From Candidatus Chloroploca sp. Khr17 (GTDB taxonomy: Bacteria > Chloroflexota > Chloroflexia > Chloroflexales > Chloroflexaceae): a stretch of 64,000 nt of DNA. The notes under the pieces were generated by a model. The model did no database searches. It was not told the origin of the DNA and was given only the letters and a program-made list of their open reading frames with translations. The stretch is from the NCBI RefSeq assembly GCF_004138165.1, contig NZ_RYFF01000030.1:1-64000 (forward strand). The letters are read 5' to 3'. Positions within the stretch are counted from its first letter, which is position 1; every line of letters starts with the position of its first letter. Made by a program: the position numbers and the translations under genes. Below are positions 44,903-52,320 of the stretch, in pieces.

Positions 44903-45338
44903 TATAGTACATCACATTGCCCGTACGCTGGCGCTTGCGCTGACACAGATCATCAAGCGTCGTTTCGCGGAGCATCCGTTCCATCCGCGTGCGGAGATCA
45001 ACCCAGACTTCACTCACTACTTCGTGATCCTCAGGCACAGTAGGCGCCAGATCCTCACGTGTTGGTTCATCAGGCAACAGTGGGCCTTCAAGCGCGGTCA
45101 GGATCTCAAAAAGATTGATTGTCTCGGGGGCACGGGCGAGCATATGGCCGCCCTGCGGCCCGCGGACGCTCTCGATCAAGCCGGCGCGGCGCATCGTGAT
45201 CAGCAACTGATTCAAATAGTTGACCGGAATCCCCTGACGGTTGGCAATTTCTTCGCTCTGCACAAGACCTTTGCCATATTGCTGGGCTAGATCAAAGAGT
45301 GCCCGCAGGCCATAATCACCCTTGCTTGAAATACGCAT
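44898..45338 (-). CDS. Rrf2-family transcriptional regulator
   Basis: 146 residues. The winged-helix start MRISSKGDYGLRALFDLAQ and the VNYLNQLLITMRRAGLIESVRG recognition region, followed by GGHMLAR, identify Rrf2. IscR, NsrR and RsrR use three Cys ligands around residues 90-110 for an iron-sulfur cluster; here that loop has none, and the only Cys is near residue 131. It is therefore more like cluster-free members such as CymR. It sits convergent to the tetrapyrrole block, whose enzymes include a radical-SAM protein, but no target is shown. The last residues overlap the hairpin. Confidence 0.88.
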   Translation of the reverse strand: MRISSKGDYGLRALFDLAQQYGKGLVQSEEIANRQGIPVNYLNQLLITMRRAGLIESVRGPQGGHMLARAPETINLFEILTALEGPLLPDEPTREDLAPTVPEDHEVVSEVWVDLRTRMERMLRETTLDDLCQRKRQRTGNVMYYI

Positions 45339-45450
45339 TGTCTCACTTCTTGGCTCGCTTTTTCCGTGTAGCTCTTTCTATGATAGCATAGCTATGGGCT
45401 CTGGTCTTTGGGCAATGCAGCTCAGGGTTCGCGCACCTACACGAAAACCG

Positions 45451-45480
45451 TTGCGCCGTTGCGCCTTTGCGTCAAAAAAA
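45451..45480 (-). repeat. CGCAAAGG-type short repeat
   Basis: On the minus strand it reads GACGCAAAGGCGCAACGG after a T-run. It is a relative of the repeats at 9131-9158 and 36363-36410, in the gap between the Rrf2 and TaqI-like genes. Confidence 0.45.
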
Positions 45481-45505
45481 CCGCCTTATTTGAAAGCTAT
45501 GGCAC

Positions 45506-46393
45506 TTAGCTCTCGACTAGCGCGGCTACCTGGGTATTGATGGCCTCAATGATCGAGCTAAGGCGTGCGCTCGCCTTGGCGTGCGTTGTCCGCTGGTCAT
45601 GATGGATCTGTTCCCATGTAGGTCGGTAGCGCTCGGGAATGTCATTCCTCAATTCATCAAGCACCGCCTGGTGCAAGTGGTCAAAATCGAGTAGCCACCA
45701 GCGAAGCAGGCGCGGGCCTGCTTGGCGCCCCGGTGGGCCAAAGTCGGCCAGGATGCGCCGCAAGACGGCCTCTTCTAATTCATCAATCTGTGAGGCGAGA
45801 TGTGCTGCTTCAAGGGCGAGACCCGCAAGGTTGCCCTGGGTTGGTCCTGGTAATTCGGGAATCTGCAATGCGGCTAGTGAAATCCCCTTGCGTAGCGCAG
45901 CCTGCCCGGTTGCCGATCCGAGCCATGCCAGCCAGAAGGGGTCGGCATCCGCGATGATCTGGGTCGGTCCGGCGATCATGGCCGTTGTGTCATCCCACGC
46001 AACGGTTGCCTCATCCTCACGCACAAGAATGCGTGGGGCAGCGACTGGACGTAGTGCCTCATCAGGAAGAACCCACCAGGGGGGCGCCGCGCCTGCCTTT
46101 TCTCGTGGCGGCGTCAGGCTATCTAGATGACGCGCCAGTGCCGTGTACTGCTGTATCGTTGCGGCCTGTGATGCTGGAATCGCGATAATCCAGCGCTGTT
46201 CTGCGCGAACCCGCCACGGCAACACCGCTTCAGCGCGTATCAGAGGCCGCAGCAGCTGTGCCGACGCTGGATCAAAGATAACCAGACGATCGCGTGTGGC
46301 CCGGTCGATACTCAGGGTTTGTGCGAGCGCTGGCTCAAGCCCATGATACAAGCGCTCTATGCCAGGCGTGTGACGTAACGTTTTATCATGCAT
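45506..46393 (-). CDS. Stand-alone TaqI-like specificity-domain protein
   Basis: About 295 residues from the ATG at 46393; further in-frame starts upstream (46420, 46468) run into a hairpin and lack a binding site. The sequence resembles the C-terminal target-recognition part of type IIG restriction-methylation enzymes and BREX PglX: LPWRVRAEQRWIIAIP, then ILVREDEATVAWDD and DPFWLAWLGSATGQAALRKG, where such proteins count remaining DNA-contacting loops. A helical tail follows. No methyltransferase motif (NPPY) or nuclease motif is present. It may be a remnant, or a specificity or regulatory protein. The match is by eye and low in similarity. Confidence 0.5.
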   Translation of the reverse strand: MHDKTLRHTPGIERLYHGLEPALAQTLSIDRATRDRLVIFDPASAQLLRPLIRAEAVLPWRVRAEQRWIIAIPASQAATIQQYTALARHLDSLTPPREKAGAAPPWWVLPDEALRPVAAPRILVREDEATVAWDDTTAMIAGPTQIIADADPFWLAWLGSATGQAALRKGISLAALQIPELPGPTQGNLAGLALEAAHLASQIDELEEAVLRRILADFGPPGRQAGPRLLRWWLLDFDHLHQAVLDELRNDIPERYRPTWEQIHHDQRTTHAKASARLSSIIEAINTQVAALVES

Positions 46394-46432
46394 AACAGAT
46401 CTATCGCCTTCATAAAGCATTTGCGCAGGTGC

Positions 46433-46471
46433 TGTGTGCTTGCTCGTGGCGTAGCCACGAGCAAGCACACA
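46433..46471. terminator. Perfect 18-bp hairpin
   Basis: TGTGTGCTTGCTCGTGGC and its complement surround a GTA loop, just downstream of the glycosyltransferase gene end (minus strand) and upstream of the TaqI-like gene. Confidence 0.55.
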
Positions 46472-46503
46472 AACACTTTTACAAACTCGTTCGGATTGTT
46501 CTA

Positions 46504-47718
46504 TTATACCAGTTTCGTTGTGTGCGCCGCTTGCACGTTCGCATAGATTGCCTCGATCTGCTGGGCAGCGCGATCCCAGGACAATTCCGCCACGGCACGC
46601 TCACGTGCCGCCTGACCAAGCCTGGCCGCCAGCTCGGGCTCATCAACCAAGCGTTCAAGCTTGGCCCCCAGATCCTCGGCGCTGCCGTGGCGCGCATAGA
46701 CCCCTGTGTCGCCCAGGATTTCGCGTGCGACCGGCGTGTCAAAGGCAACGGTTGGCAGGCCCATTGCCATATAGTTTGCGATCTTGCCATTGCCTTCGGT
46801 CAGACTCATCTTGGGGGCCACAGCAAGCTCACCAAGGGCCAGGTAGCTGTGCAGATCACGGTAGATAATCCGTCCAGGCAAGGTCACGTGGTCCTCGATC
46901 CCCAGACTCGCCGCATAACGACGGTAACTCTGCGGATCAGGATGGCCCATAATTAAAAAATGGACATCGGGACGACGGGCAACGAGCAGGCGTGCGGCCT
47001 CAAGCAAGACGTTCGTTCCTTGGTACGGGGCAAGTAGGCCAATATACACCACCACCCGTCGCCCGTCGGGAATGCCCAGTTGTTGCCGCAATTCTTGTCG
47101 TTGCGCAGCCCATGCCGATGAATGATCGTATGGCCGAAATCGTTCGGTGTCAACGCCATCAGGAACGGCATGCAACTGGTCGTCGGCCAGACCCCCATCG
47201 CGCCGCAAGAGTTCCGCCGCATTATGGGTTGAGGTCAGGACGGCATCAGCCTGTTGATCAAGCAGTCGTTCGAGGCGTACGAGTGGTAGATAGAGGGGGC
47301 TCGTCTTGCGCAAAAAGCCGTGATCGAGCATCTCGCTGGTCATGCTCCCCTGATAATCGAGGATCAGCGGAACCTTCAAGAGCCGCTGCAGAGGCAAGCC
47401 AATTGCGGCAGCCTCGTGGGTATGAGCGTGAATAACGGTCGGACGCTCTCGGAAGGCCACGCGGAGGGCGCGCCAGGCTAGACCAACATCAAGATAGAGC
47501 TTGTGGCGCGAAGAACCGACCACGGCGCGTTTGATCCAGGGCACATCCCACGAACGCCGAATGTCAAGCCCGGGCATATTATCGCCGTTATGATAGGTTG
47601 CTAGGATGACTCGATGGCCGCGGCGTTGAATGGCCCGCACCTCTTCCCAGATGCGCACATGGTTGCCATAATCCGAGAAGAAACTCGTCGAGGCAAGCAT
47701 AAGAATGGTCTGCAACAT
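46504..47718 (-). CDS. GT4-family glycosyltransferase
   Basis: 404 residues with the GT-B fold. The N-terminal half has HAHTHEAAAIGLPL and the linker HAVPDGVDTERFRP. The C-terminal half binds the nucleotide-sugar (VVVYIGLLAPYQGT), and its E-x7-E region is TEGNGKIANYMAMGLP. It likely adds a hexose to a lipid or polysaccharide in the cytoplasm or at the membrane; donor and acceptor are not predictable. It is not in a visible polysaccharide cluster. Confidence 0.9.
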   Translation of the reverse strand: MLQTILMLASTSFFSDYGNHVRIWEEVRAIQRRGHRVILATYHNGDNMPGLDIRRSWDVPWIKRAVVGSSRHKLYLDVGLAWRALRVAFRERPTVIHAHTHEAAAIGLPLQRLLKVPLILDYQGSMTSEMLDHGFLRKTSPLYLPLVRLERLLDQQADAVLTSTHNAAELLRRDGGLADDQLHAVPDGVDTERFRPYDHSSAWAAQRQELRQQLGIPDGRRVVVYIGLLAPYQGTNVLLEAARLLVARRPDVHFLIMGHPDPQSYRRYAASLGIEDHVTLPGRIIYRDLHSYLALGELAVAPKMSLTEGNGKIANYMAMGLPTVAFDTPVAREILGDTGVYARHGSAEDLGAKLERLVDEPELAARLGQAARERAVAELSWDRAAQQIEAIYANVQAAHTTKLV

Positions 47719-47790
47719 AACAGGCTATCACGATTCCTACTATAGAGCGCTCGCATAGCGCCGCGCCATTGTACGGCAGCCACGCGCCCT

Positions 47791-47819
47791 CTGCAACTCG
47801 GATTATCCTGGGGTATACT
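47791..47819 (+). promoter_or_regulatory. Promoter of pdxH
   Basis: CTGCAA and TATACT are 17 bases apart, about 78 bases before the start at 47897. The -35 box is poor. Confidence 0.4.
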
Positions 47820-47896
47820 ATGGAAGGGTCATCCCTGACCGTAATACGCATAGCGCCTGCGACCCCCAGGCATCTCATAACCACGAGTTTTTACCG

Positions 47897-48526
47897 ATGC
47901 AAGAGCTCCGCAAAGAGTATACCCTGCGTGGGTTAGCCGAACATGAAGTTGCGGCTGATCCAATCACGCAGTTCCAACGTTGGTTCGATGATGCCATTGC
48001 CTCAGGTCTCCGTGAACCAAATGCGATGACGTTGGCAACGGTTGATCGTGATGGTCGCCCCTCGGCGCGCATTGTCTTGATGAAAAGCTTTGATCAGGCT
48101 GGCTTTACTTTTTTTACCAACTATGCCAGTCGTAAAGCACAGGCCCTCGATGCTTCCGGTCTGGCCGCACTCATTTTTTACTGGACTGACCTCGAGCGCC
48201 AGATTCGTATCGAAGGTACGGTTACTCGTCTCGACTCTGCTGCATCAGATGCCTATTTCGCTGAACGCCCCCTTGCGGCGCGCCTCGGAGCCTGGGCTTC
48301 ATCGCAGAGCCAGGTGGTCGCTGATCGCGCTGAACTTGAGGCCCGTTTCAATGCGGTGGCTCAACAATTCCACACCCAAGATCCGCCACGTCCATCCTTC
48401 TGGGGTGGCTATCGAGTTACCCCCGATCGGTTGGAGTTTTGGCAAGGCCGTCCCAGTCGCCTGCACGACCGGATCCTCTATCAACGCATCGCTCAGGGTT
48501 GGCAGATCGTTCGCCTTGCGCCTTAG
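47897..48526 (+). CDS. pdxH: Pyridoxamine 5'-phosphate oxidase
   Basis: 209 residues, the normal length. Features include EPNAMTLATVDRDGRPSARIV and FTFFTNYASRKA (FMN site), and the C-terminal end RLHDRILYQR..GWQIVRLAP with the RLHDR substrate-binding segment. It oxidises pyridoxamine or pyridoxine phosphate to PLP with FMN and O2. PLP is needed by HemL and the aminotransferase in the same window. It is monocistronic. Confidence 0.94.
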   Translation: MQELRKEYTLRGLAEHEVAADPITQFQRWFDDAIASGLREPNAMTLATVDRDGRPSARIVLMKSFDQAGFTFFTNYASRKAQALDASGLAALIFYWTDLERQIRIEGTVTRLDSAASDAYFAERPLAARLGAWASSQSQVVADRAELEARFNAVAQQFHTQDPPRPSFWGGYRVTPDRLEFWQGRPSRLHDRILYQRIAQGWQIVRLAP

Positions 48527-48553
48527 AGAACGTGGTAAGCCTGTTCACACTTC

Positions 48554-48619
48554 TCCTGGGAGCGCGGGCGACTCGCCTGCTCTGGTCTGGATGCGGGTGA
48601 GCCGCCCGCGCTCCCAGGA
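48554..48619. repeat. GC-rich REP-like hairpin
   Basis: TCCTGGGAGCGCGGGCG (48554-48570) and its exact complement (48603-48619) enclose 32 bases. Same family as 9013-9067. Confidence 0.65.
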
Positions 48620-48663
48620 TGGTGCTTTGCCCCAAGTTTGAACAGCTACTATGCCCACTTCAG

Positions 48664-48692
48664 TTGCTGGTTAAAGCCAGGTAGATTATAAT
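48664..48692 (+). promoter_or_regulatory. Promoter of the bactofilin-divIC unit
   Basis: TTGCTG and a perfect TATAAT (48687-48692) are 17 bases apart, about 114 bases before the start at 48806. Confidence 0.55.
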
Positions 48693-48805
48693 AGATCACG
48701 CTGCATACCATTGATCTGCGCATCCTCATTGCCCTCAGCCCTGATCGCATCCCCAACTCATAGGTGGCACGTGTATGCAGCACCAGCGAGGAGGTTCCGT
48801 CTATT

Positions 48806-49219
48806 ATGTTTGGCAGTTCGAAAAAAAATCAGCCGACGCCGTCAACAATGAATAGTAAGCCCGAAACTATTATCGGTGCCAATACGCGTTTTCAGGGTAC
48901 GCTTACCTCTGATGGCAATGTGCGTATTGATGGTTCGGTTGAGGGCGATGTCGAGATCTTGGGTAACTTGATCGTTGGTGAGACCGGGCGGGTTGTGGCG
49001 ATGATTAAAGCGCAAAACGTTCACGTCTCTGGTGCCGTCAAGGGCGAAATTACGGTGATTGAGCAGCTCGAGATTTCACCGACGGGTAAAGTCTGGGGTG
49101 ATATTACTGCAGGCGCGTTGCATATTGAACCCGGTGGTCTCTTCCGTGGGCAGAGTTCGATGGTCAGCAATATTGATGAGCCATTGATGCTCGAAGCGCC
49201 GCGCCCAAGCGAAACATAG
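48806..49219 (+). CDS. Bactofilin (polymer-forming cytoskeletal protein)
   Basis: 137 residues from the ATG at 48806, with GAGGAGG upstream at slightly long spacing; the in-frame GTG/ATG further up adds residues unlike the family. The core is a right-handed beta-helix of short repeats: FQGTLTSDGNVRIDGSVEGDV, split here as FQGTLTSDGNVRID and GSVEGDVEILG, followed by GRVVAMIKAQNVHVSGAVKG. Bactofilins polymerise without nucleotides at the membrane and guide cell-wall growth or shape. The stop is one base from the next gene, a DivIC-like protein, which fits a role in envelope or division. Confidence 0.9.
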   Translation: MFGSSKKNQPTPSTMNSKPETIIGANTRFQGTLTSDGNVRIDGSVEGDVEILGNLIVGETGRVVAMIKAQNVHVSGAVKGEITVIEQLEISPTGKVWGDITAGALHIEPGGLFRGQSSMVSNIDEPLMLEAPRPSET

Positions 49220-49220
49220 G

Positions 49221-49736
49221 ATGTGGATGAAGCGACGGTTACAGCATGCGCGTCGGCGCCTCTTTGGACGTCCGCACGTACGACGCCAGACGACAGGCTT
49301 GCGCCTACGCACTGACTCGATGCTTGGCATGTTGCACTTGAGTGGCAAAAGTGCGCTCACGGTTGGTCTGGCACTGGTGATGATGACCTTCATCGCCTTG
49401 CTCATCGTCAATTTTGTCGGTCAGGTGATGCAGAGTGGGCGTCTTGAAGCACAGCGCATCGACAGTGAAGCTGAGCTCCAGCGTATCTATGCCGAAAACG
49501 CACGGCTCGAAGGAGCCGTTGCGTTTACCGAGTCTGATGTGTATGTGGAGCGTGCCGCCCGCGATCACCTGAGCTACGCCTATCCCGAAGATACGGTCAT
49601 TTTACCGCGCCTCGTGACCCCTGTGCCTGCTGATAATTCAGCCTCAGAAGCACCTGAACCTTCTGTCCTCTTAGAAACGGTGCGTCGTGAAAACTGGCGC
49701 CTCTGGTGGGCGGCCTTCTTTCCAGCAGAATCCTAA
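49221..49736 (+). CDS. FtsB/DivIC-type septum protein
   Basis: 171 residues. A basic N-terminus of about 45 residues precedes one membrane helix (about 50-70), then a short coiled coil (RIDSEAELQRIYAENARLEG) and the family segment VYVERAARDHLSYAYPEDTVI. Proteins of this kind join FtsL and FtsQ to activate septal cell-wall synthesis. The Pro/Ser/Glu-rich tail ends in WRLWWAAFFPAES. It overlaps the convergent lactonase gene by 4 bases. Confidence 0.82.
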   Translation: MWMKRRLQHARRRLFGRPHVRRQTTGLRLRTDSMLGMLHLSGKSALTVGLALVMMTFIALLIVNFVGQVMQSGRLEAQRIDSEAELQRIYAENARLEGAVAFTESDVYVERAARDHLSYAYPEDTVILPRLVTPVPADNSASEAPEPSVLLETVRRENWRLWWAAFFPAES

Positions 49737-50794
49737 GCTACGATCACGCACGCTATCTGCGGAACCTTGGCCCGTGCAATAGGCTCTCCCAGAGCCTCGT
49801 CATGCTCTAGTATCGGCAGCACCACAAGTTCGCCGCTGTACTGGTTGGCAACGATGAGAAAGTTGCCTTCTGGGCTGAGCGTGAAGTTGCGGGGCCAGTT
49901 GCCGCCGCATGGCTTGAGCGTGGCTAAATGCAAACTACCGTCACGTTCAACCCCAAAGATGGCAATAGTGTTGTCGCCCCGGTTTGAAACATAAAGCCGC
50001 GAGGCTTGTTTGTCGAGGTGAAGATCCGCAACCTGGTTTGCGCTTGTCTTGCCCAGAAGCGTGCTGATAATCTGGCGCTCAACCAGGGTGCCTTTGCCTG
50101 GATCATACCCGTAGACGGCAATGGTGTTGTCCAGTTCATTCGCGACATAGAGGATGCGCCCGTTTGGGTGCCAGCACAGGTGCCGTGGGCCAGCTCCGCG
50201 ACGGGCCAGTGTATGGCTGTGCGGTGTGAGACATCCGTGCGTGGTGTCAAGCGTATAGATCCGTAGCTGATCGATCCCGAGATCAGTCGCAATGACAAAA
50301 TGTCCATCCGCACTCACAATACTAGCATGCGGATGGGGATGTTGTTGCCGTTCAGGATCAACACTGCGCCCCTCGTGTTGCGCTACATCACGCAGCGGCC
50401 CAAGCACGCCTTCGGCTGTGAGAGACAAGAGGCCAAGGCTGCCCCCTCCGTAGTTGGCAACAACCGCCCATGCCCCACGCGGATCTAGCGTGACATGGCA
50501 CGGCCAATCGCCACCCGAGCGTTGCCATCCGAGGATCGCCAGGGTCTGTGTGGCCCGATCAAGCCGCAGGGTTGCCACTCCTCCTGGGTTGCCATCCCCC
50601 GCCCCGGTCTCACTTGTTGCCAGTACAAGGTCGCCCCCAGGGTGTAAGGCGAGAAACGAGGGATTTGTTACCCCGGCACACGCTCCAAGTGGGGTCAGTT
50701 CTCCTGTTGTGCTGGTAAGTGCGAAGAGATAGATCCCAGGCTGATCAGCGGCAGCATAACTACCTGCAAGCAACAAGACATGTTCTGATGCCAT
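49733..50794 (-). CDS. Lactonase-family seven-bladed propeller protein
   Basis: 353 residues matching the YbhE/6-phosphogluconolactonase-like family: LHPGGDLVLATSE, the HPHASIVSADGHFVIATDLG segment with GPRHLCWHPNGRILYVANEL, and GNWPRNFTLSPEGNFLIVANQ. No signal peptide is apparent, so it should be cytosolic. The reaction may be hydrolysis of 6-phosphogluconolactone or another lactone; many homologues are unproven. AAGGAGT precedes the ATG. The upstream region holds a dispersed repeat. Confidence 0.85.
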   Translation of the reverse strand: MASEHVLLLAGSYAAADQPGIYLFALTSTTGELTPLGACAGVTNPSFLALHPGGDLVLATSETGAGDGNPGGVATLRLDRATQTLAILGWQRSGGDWPCHVTLDPRGAWAVVANYGGGSLGLLSLTAEGVLGPLRDVAQHEGRSVDPERQQHPHPHASIVSADGHFVIATDLGIDQLRIYTLDTTHGCLTPHSHTLARRGAGPRHLCWHPNGRILYVANELDNTIAVYGYDPGKGTLVERQIISTLLGKTSANQVADLHLDKQASRLYVSNRGDNTIAIFGVERDGSLHLATLKPCGGNWPRNFTLSPEGNFLIVANQYSGELVVLPILEHDEALGEPIARAKVPQIACVIVA

Positions 50795-50806
50795 GCGTAC
50801 TCCTTA

Positions 50807-50906
50807 GACAAGGTTTCAGGTTACTTTACAGTTCGAATGCCTCCATCGCGTTCTGATGCGCTCGGCTATTCCCTCTTTTCTAGCTCCTAAATCCTTGTCC
50901 TGGCGG
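50807..50906. repeat. 95-bp dispersed inverted-repeat element, copy 2
   Basis: Outer ends GACAAGG (50807-50813) and CCTTGTC (50893-50899) are complementary, and pairing continues imperfectly inward. The sequence between matches 16081-16176. It lies between the divergent lactonase and cupin genes. Confidence 0.6.
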
Positions 50907-51003
50907 GGTACCACCCCTGAAGGTGCTGCGACCGTGTTATTATGCAGGAGTGTTGTGCAGGCCGAATAAGGTGTAGGTGCAAGTCTAGATGGAGGATGGA
51001 ACA

Positions 51004-51336
51004 ATGATGAAAGGATCGAGTGCAAACTGGTTGGAAGTCTTTCCTGGCGTACGGCGTCATCGTCTGCTTGCGACCGATCAGGCCTATCTGATGGAGGTTG
51101 CGCTCGAAGCAGGGAGTACTGTCCCGGTACATCAGCACCCACAAGAGCAGATCAGCTATGTGGTACGTGGGCGGTTACGTTTCCAGGCTGGTGATACCAT
51201 TACCGAAGCTGGACCTGGTGAAGCGGTTGCCGTGCCTGGCAACACCCCCCACGCCGTCTGGGCTCTGGAAGATGCACTGGTTATTGATACATTTGTTCCG
51301 CCACGAGCAGAGTATCTGGCGGCTGATGGTGACTAA
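51004..51336 (+). CDS. Small single-domain cupin protein
   Basis: 110 residues from the ATG at 51004 (GGAGG 8 bases upstream; an adjacent ATG follows). It is one cupin barrel: motif 1 is GSTVPVHQHPQEQISYVVRGRL read in parts (VHQHPQEQ), and motif 2 is PGNTPHAVWAL. The metal ligands His, His, Glu/Gln and His are present. It resembles cupins that bind a metal and act as dioxygenases, isomerases or sensors. The function is unknown, with no operon partner. Confidence 0.82.
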   Translation: MMKGSSANWLEVFPGVRRHRLLATDQAYLMEVALEAGSTVPVHQHPQEQISYVVRGRLRFQAGDTITEAGPGEAVAVPGNTPHAVWALEDALVIDTFVPPRAEYLAADGD

Positions 51337-51413
51337 AGTGCCATCAGGACAGGCTTATTCAGTTTGACTGGCACCAGTCGGCCCTGATCTGGAGCCATCG
51401 TACGACTGGTTTG

Positions 51414-51447
51414 AAAAAAAGCTCTGGCCTGTCATACAGGCCAGAGC
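51414..51447 (-). terminator. Rho-independent terminator of acpP
   Basis: On the minus strand GCTCTGGCCTGT-ATG-ACAGGCCAGAGC is followed by seven T. It is the only hairpin in the window with a textbook T-tract, and it ends the acpP transcript. Confidence 0.85.
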
Positions 51448-51509
51448 TTGAACATGGCTCAACAGCGTAAAGGTGGATTGCAATGATGGGATCGTTTTCC
51501 TACGCAGCG

Positions 51510-51761
51510 TTATTCACTCGCGGTCGCATGCGCATCAAGATACATGAGTGCGTCTTCAACGCTCAGGATCTTCTCGGCCTCGGCATCACTAATCTCAACC
51601 CCGAACTCTTCTTCGATTGACATAATCAGTTCAACAAGATCCAACGAGTCCGCATTCAGATCTTTCGCAAACGAAGCACTGGGAACGATTTTGCTCTCGT
51701 CCACCCCCAACTGCTCAGCGATAATCTTCTTCAGACGCTCCTCAACTTCAGGTGAAGCCAT
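51510..51761 (-). CDS. acpP: Acyl carrier protein
   Basis: 83 residues from the ATG at 51761 (AAAGGG upstream; the longer frame would run into nusB). It is an acidic helical bundle with the 4'-phosphopantetheine site S39 in [10 protein letters not shown]. It carries growing acyl chains for fatty acid synthesis. It lies 16 bases downstream of nusB and close to accC and fabG, and is followed by a terminator. Confidence 0.95.
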   Translation of the reverse strand: MASPEVEERLKKIIAEQLGVDESKIVPSASFAKDLNADSLDLVELIMSIEEEFGVEISDAEAEKILSVEDALMYLDAHATASE

Positions 51762-51777
51762 AGATATGTTACCCTTT

Positions 51778-52209
51778 CTACAATTCGTCAGGTTCTGGCC
51801 GATAGCGGTTGACCACAGTTCCAAGAACCCCATTCACAAAACGACTCGAATTATCGCTTCCAAACTGTTTGGCAAGTTCAACCGCTTCGTTGATCACTGC
51901 TTTTACAGGGGTCTGCTCAACCTCATCGAGCAGAAGTTCAAACAGTGCGATTCGCAAAATCGCTTTATCAACACCTGGCATCTGAAGCAAAGGCCAGTTA
52001 GGGGCCGCTTCTTCAATAATGCGATCAAGATACGAGCGATGTTCCCAGACACCAAAAACCAGACGATGCAGAAACTCCACCCCATCACCGGTCACGTGAT
52101 CCTCTTCGCGACGACGTTCATAAACCACATCGAGTGCATGATCCGTCGCATCAACCTCAAAAAGGATCTGGAGCGTGGCTACCCGCACGCGATGACGTAG
52201 ACTACCCAC
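51778..52209 (-). CDS. nusB: Transcription antitermination factor NusB
   Basis: 143 residues, all-helical. [19 protein letters not shown] at the start, [12 protein letters not shown] in the middle and [26 protein letters not shown] at the end (seen as [11 protein letters not shown] and FVNGVLG) are typical. With NusE it binds boxA RNA to support rRNA transcription. Here it precedes acpP, so they may share a message. Confidence 0.93.
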   Translation of the reverse strand: MGSLRHRVRVATLQILFEVDATDHALDVVYERRREEDHVTGDGVEFLHRLVFGVWEHRSYLDRIIEEAAPNWPLLQMPGVDKAILRIALFELLLDEVEQTPVKAVINEAVELAKQFGSDNSSRFVNGVLGTVVNRYRPEPDEL

Positions 52210-52320
52210 AGGGAACCTCCCCGATCAGGGACAGACGTACCATCAGGCGTCGACCTGCCAGTTGATGCAACCACGTACGGTCACAGAGACAGATGACAGT
52301 TGTTAAGCAACAGGTCACAA

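Noticed and set aside
50812-50906. tRNA-like sequence (GTTCGAATGCC)
   Set aside because: No acceptor stem or cloverleaf can be folded, and the segment is a dispersed repeat shared with 16081-16176.
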